Shown here: positions 4,126 to 6,231 of the stretch, one piece after another
Numbering within the stretch: position 1 is the first letter of the stretch
Layout of the letters: the number at the start of each line of letters is the position of its first letter
Assembly (NCBI GenBank): GCA_016207475.1
Contig: JACQPM010000130.1
Span: 1 to 6,231, forward strand
DNA: 6,231 nt
Reading direction: 5' to 3'
Origin: Methanobacteriota archaeon
Lineage (GTDB): Archaea; Hydrothermarchaeota; Hydrothermarchaeia; Hydrothermarchaeales; JACQPM01
Notes under the pieces: model-generated
Seen by the model: only the letters and a program-made list of their open reading frames with translations
What the model was told of the DNA's origin: nothing
The model's database searches: none
Program-made: the position numbers and the translations under genes

Positions 4126-6150
4126 ATGCGCCCTGTCAGGATGAAGAAAGTCAGCGCCGTGGTCCTGGGCGATAAGAAGGACGACCTCATGAGGGACCTC
4201 AAGGAGAGGGGCCTCATCCAGTTCCTGGACGTGAACAACAGCCCCAGCTTCAAGGACTTCGAGGTCCCTCCCGCAGCCACCTCCTGGATCCATATAAAGG
4301 CCGCCGAGTACCTCTCCCGTGTCGATGCCGTTCTGGATGCCTTCAAAGGGGTGGAACCGGAAACCGGTTCTTCCATGATCGGGGAGATGATGGAGAGGGA
4401 GGAGGAGCGGATCCCGGTGACCGAGGCTCCGGCCGAGGAGTTCTTCGGCGGGCTGGAGGCGAGGGTGAAGGTCCTGGAGGAGAGGGTGGGCGGAATATCC
4501 TCGAGGCTCGAGAGGCTGAAGAAGGAGATGGAAGACTTCCAGAACTCCCGGGAGGCGGTGGCCATCCTCAAGAGGCTCGGGGTGGGGCCCGGGGACCTGA
4601 CGGGCTACACCCATCTGAAGGCCCTGGTGGGTGTCCTGCCCACCAGCGAGGTGAAGGGCCTCCGGGAGGAGCTGGAGAGGCTCAAGATAGAGTACCTGGC
4701 CCATGCCGAGGGGCTGGACAAGAAGGACTCGGTGATGCTCATCCTATCCTTCAAGGAGAAGGAGGGGGAGGTGATAAGGGCCCTCAGGATCCACCGCCTT
4801 GAGGAGCTCCAGTTCTCTACGACCCTCCAGGACCTGGGGCTCGAGGAGGCTGTGGCCAGGCTGGACGACGGCATAGCCTCCCTGGCGAAGGAGGAGGAGG
4901 TTCTCCTGGGCGAGCTCAAGGCCGTGGCCCAGGGCGAGAAGGCAGGGCTCCTCCAGCTGAGGGAGCTCCTCCAGGTCGAGAAGTTCATGGACGAGACGAA
5001 CGTCCTCTTCGGGAAGACGCGGAAGACCTTCGTCCTCTGCGGCTGGGTCCCCCAGGAGCGCGTGGAGGAGGCCGTCGGGGCGATCCAGGAGAAGACCGAG
5101 GGCCTCTGCGTGACCTCCGTGGAGGAGCCCGAGGAGGAGGACGAGCCACCCACCCTCCTCTCAAACCCGTCCCGGGCGAGGCCCCTGGAGCTCCTCACCG
5201 AGACCTACGGACCGCCCTCTTACCACGAGATCGACCCCACGTCCATCATGGCCGTCACCTTCCCCCTCATCTTCGGCCTCATGTTCGGGGACGTGGGGCA
5301 GGGCATCGTCATGATGGGCCTGGGCTACTTCCTGGGCTTCCGGCTCAAGCTCAAGGGGGCCGCCAAGAGCCTGGGGAGGACCATCCTCCTCTGCGGCTTC
5401 TTCGCCACCATCGCCGGGTTCCTCTACGGCTCCGTCTTTGGCCTTGAGGGCCATTACATGAAGGAGTTCCTGGGCTTCGAGCTCCACCCCCTCTGGCTCA
5501 ACCCCATGGCCACCGTCACCGACGCCATAAGGTACGCCCTCTTCATAGGCATCGCCTTCCTCGTCCTGGGATGCCTCATCAATATGATAAACGAGATCTC
5601 CCACCACAAGGCCCTGGACGCCGTGGTGAGCCCCTACGGTCTCGCCGGGATCTGGCTCCTGGTGGGGGGGACCCTCTTCGTCTCGACCTTCGGCCTCGGG
5701 GACATCATCGGGGCCATCGGTGGGAACAGGGAGCTCTTCATCCTGGCCATCATCGCCCCCCTCGGGGTGATGACGGTGGGGGAGTGGCACGTGACCAAGA
5801 TCTCCCTGGGCATGGCTGCCTTTGAGGCTTTCGAGAACGGCACCAGGTACCTGGTCAACAGCATCTCCCACGCCAGGATCATGATCCTGGCCATAGTCCA
5901 CGGAGCTTTAAGCTCCATCATGGTGACGGGGATGCTCCTCATGCCCGAGTCCACCCTGGGCTCGGTAGGTAAGGCGGTCGTCTTCGTGGGCGGTAATATA
6001 GCCATATTAGTGATGGAGATGTTCGTCTCCTTCATCCAGACCATGAGGCTCCACTACTACGAGTGGTTCTCCAAGTTCTACAAAGGGGACGGGACCCCTT
6101 TCACCCCTTTCAGGGTCATCCGGAGGTACACATACCTAAAAACAAAGTGA
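4126..6150 (+). CDS. atpI: A-type (V/A) ATP synthase subunit I (a-subunit homologue)
   Basis: The membrane stator subunit that, with the K ring, forms the ion path of the archaeal ATP synthase. Length is 674 residues, normal for the family. The soluble N-terminal half (1 to about 365) starts with the characteristic RPVRMKKVSAVVLG and contains coiled coils near 105-150 and 247-290, the peripheral-stalk arm. The membrane half has hydrophobic segments near 373-405 (with family motif FGDVGQG, 387-393), 419-439, 470-489, 504-523, 537-552, 585-606 and 617-637. R584 in SHAR corresponds to the essential arginine of yeast Vph1 (R735), and QTMRLHYYEWFSKFY (from Q638, with R641 and E646) is the other hallmark, ending in TPFTPFR. 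The coupling ion (H+ or Na+) cannot be told from this subunit. ATG 4126 fits the family N-terminus better than ATG 4141. No atpH precedes it; the next gene starts 9 bases downstream. Confidence 0.95.
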   Translation: MRPVRMKKVSAVVLGDKKDDLMRDLKERGLIQFLDVNNSPSFKDFEVPPAATSWIHIKAAEYLSRVDAVLDAFKGVEPETGSSMIGEMMEREEERIPVTEAPAEEFFGGLEARVKVLEERVGGISSRLERLKKEMEDFQNSREAVAILKRLGVGPGDLTGYTHLKALVGVLPTSEVKGLREELERLKIEYLAHAEGLDKKDSVMLILSFKEKEGEVIRALRIHRLEELQFSTTLQDLGLEEAVARLDDGIASLAKEEEVLLGELKAVAQGEKAGLLQLRELLQVEKFMDETNVLFGKTRKTFVLCGWVPQERVEEAVGAIQEKTEGLCVTSVEEPEEEDEPPTLLSNPSRARPLELLTETYGPPSYHEIDPTSIMAVTFPLIFGLMFGDVGQGIVMMGLGYFLGFRLKLKGAAKSLGRTILLCGFFATIAGFLYGSVFGLEGHYMKEFLGFELHPLWLNPMATVTDAIRYALFIGIAFLVLGCLINMINEISHHKALDAVVSPYGLAGIWLLVGGTLFVSTFGLGDIIGAIGGNRELFILAIIAPLGVMTVGEWHVTKISLGMAAFEAFENGTRYLVNSISHARIMILAIVHGALSSIMVTGMLLMPESTLGSVGKAVVFVGGNIAILVMEMFVSFIQTMRLHYYEWFSKFYKGDGTPFTPFRVIRRYTYLKTK

Positions 6151-6155
6151 GGTGA
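6149..6155 (+). promoter_or_regulatory. Ribosome binding site of the gene after atpI
   Basis: GAGGTGA overlaps the atpI stop codon and ends 4 bases before the ATG at 6160. It is a seven-base match to the complement of the archaeal 16S rRNA tail, so this downstream gene has its own strong initiation signal although it shares the atpI transcript. A strong site would suit a subunit needed in many copies per complex. Confidence 0.75.
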
Positions 6156-6159
6156 GGAA

Positions 6160-6231
6160 ATGAAGAGATCGATGATGGTATTGGGTCTGGTTTTGTTCTC
6201 TCTGCTGGTGGCGGTAGGTACCGTCAGCGCA
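6160..6231 (+). CDS. atpK: Start of a membrane/secreted protein, probably ATP synthase proteolipid subunit K (3' end cut by window edge)
   Basis: Only 24 codons are visible: a short basic start (MKRS) followed by an uninterrupted hydrophobic stretch (MMVLGLVLFSLLVAVGTVSA) that reads like a signal peptide with a possible cleavage site after VSA. The subunit K identity rests on context: in archaeal ATP synthase operons atpK normally follows atpI, and some archaeal K subunits carry a cleavable-looking leader before their two-helix hairpin repeats. None of the diagnostic K residues, such as the ion-binding glutamate, is within the window. The gap to atpI is 9 bases, so co-transcription is near certain. 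Codons are less GC-biased than in atpI (TTG, GGT, TCT, GTA), which may simply reflect the hydrophobic leader. An unrelated exported protein remains possible. Confidence 0.6.
   Translation, partial: MKRSMMVLGLVLFSLLVAVGTVSA

Noticed and set aside
4061..4144. Possible 27-residue leader peptide starting at ATG 4061, overlapping the atpI start
   Set aside because: It spans the atpI TATA box, has no good ribosome binding site, and resembles nothing known; a chance frame is more likely.
5161..5901. Open frame of 246 codons on the minus strand with many Asp, Glu, Gly and His residues
   Set aside because: It mirrors the membrane half of atpI; the acidic composition comes from the reverse complement of hydrophobic codons.
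1..6231. Mobile elements, CRISPR arrays, tRNA or rRNA genes, toxin-antitoxin or defence genes
   Set aside because: No transposase, terminal repeat, regularly spaced repeat or structured RNA signature was found; nearly all bases are accounted for by conserved housekeeping genes and short promoters.

Overview
The window reads as a GC-rich archaeal chromosome segment. The evidence is archaeal: a DUF655 – ksgA – HemK-type methyltransferase gene order, an A-type (V/A) ATP synthase subunit I gene, a CxxC-x17-CxxC zinc-ribbon microprotein, TATA-box promoters about 25 bases ahead of starts, an oligo-T terminator, and Shine-Dalgarno matches of the GGAGGTG type. Arginine is written mostly as AGG and leucine as CTC/CTG. 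A euryarchaeote or a Bathyarchaeia-like lineage both fit; the sequence alone does not settle it.

Layout. (1) Bases 1-1807, plus strand: a tightly packed ribosome/translation operon. It holds the 3' part of a DUF655 gene (cut by the window edge), ksgA/rsmA (16S rRNA dimethyltransferase) 6 bases later, and a HemK-type glutamine methyltransferase that overlaps ksgA by 26 bases. (2) Bases 1804-2220, minus strand: a two-CBS-domain protein that converges on the methyltransferase, the two stop codons overlapping in the four bases CTAA. (3) Bases 2221-2310: a short AT-rich divergent promoter region. (4) Bases 2311-3669, plus strand: a CbiA/CfbB-family tetrapyrrole a,c-diamide synthase, probably translated from a leaderless transcript. 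(5) Bases 3670-4023: a monocistronic unit with a strong TATA box, the zinc-ribbon microprotein and an oligo-T terminator. (6) Bases 4024-6231: a repeat-bearing upstream region, a TATA box, the large atpI gene, and the first 24 codons of a gene that is probably atpK, 9 bases downstream with an excellent ribosome binding site.

How the genes fit together: the first block modifies the translation machinery (rRNA by KsgA, probably release factor aRF1 by the HemK-type enzyme). The last block is the start of the archaeal ATP synthase operon, with no atpH immediately before atpI. The middle genes (CBS protein, diamide synthase, zinc ribbon) appear to be independently transcribed. I see no mobile element, CRISPR array, RNA gene or new multi-gene defence or metabolic system. 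The points most worth checking are the BioD-like P-loop of the diamide synthase, the orphan microprotein, and the repeated TCTGGCA motif ahead of atpI.
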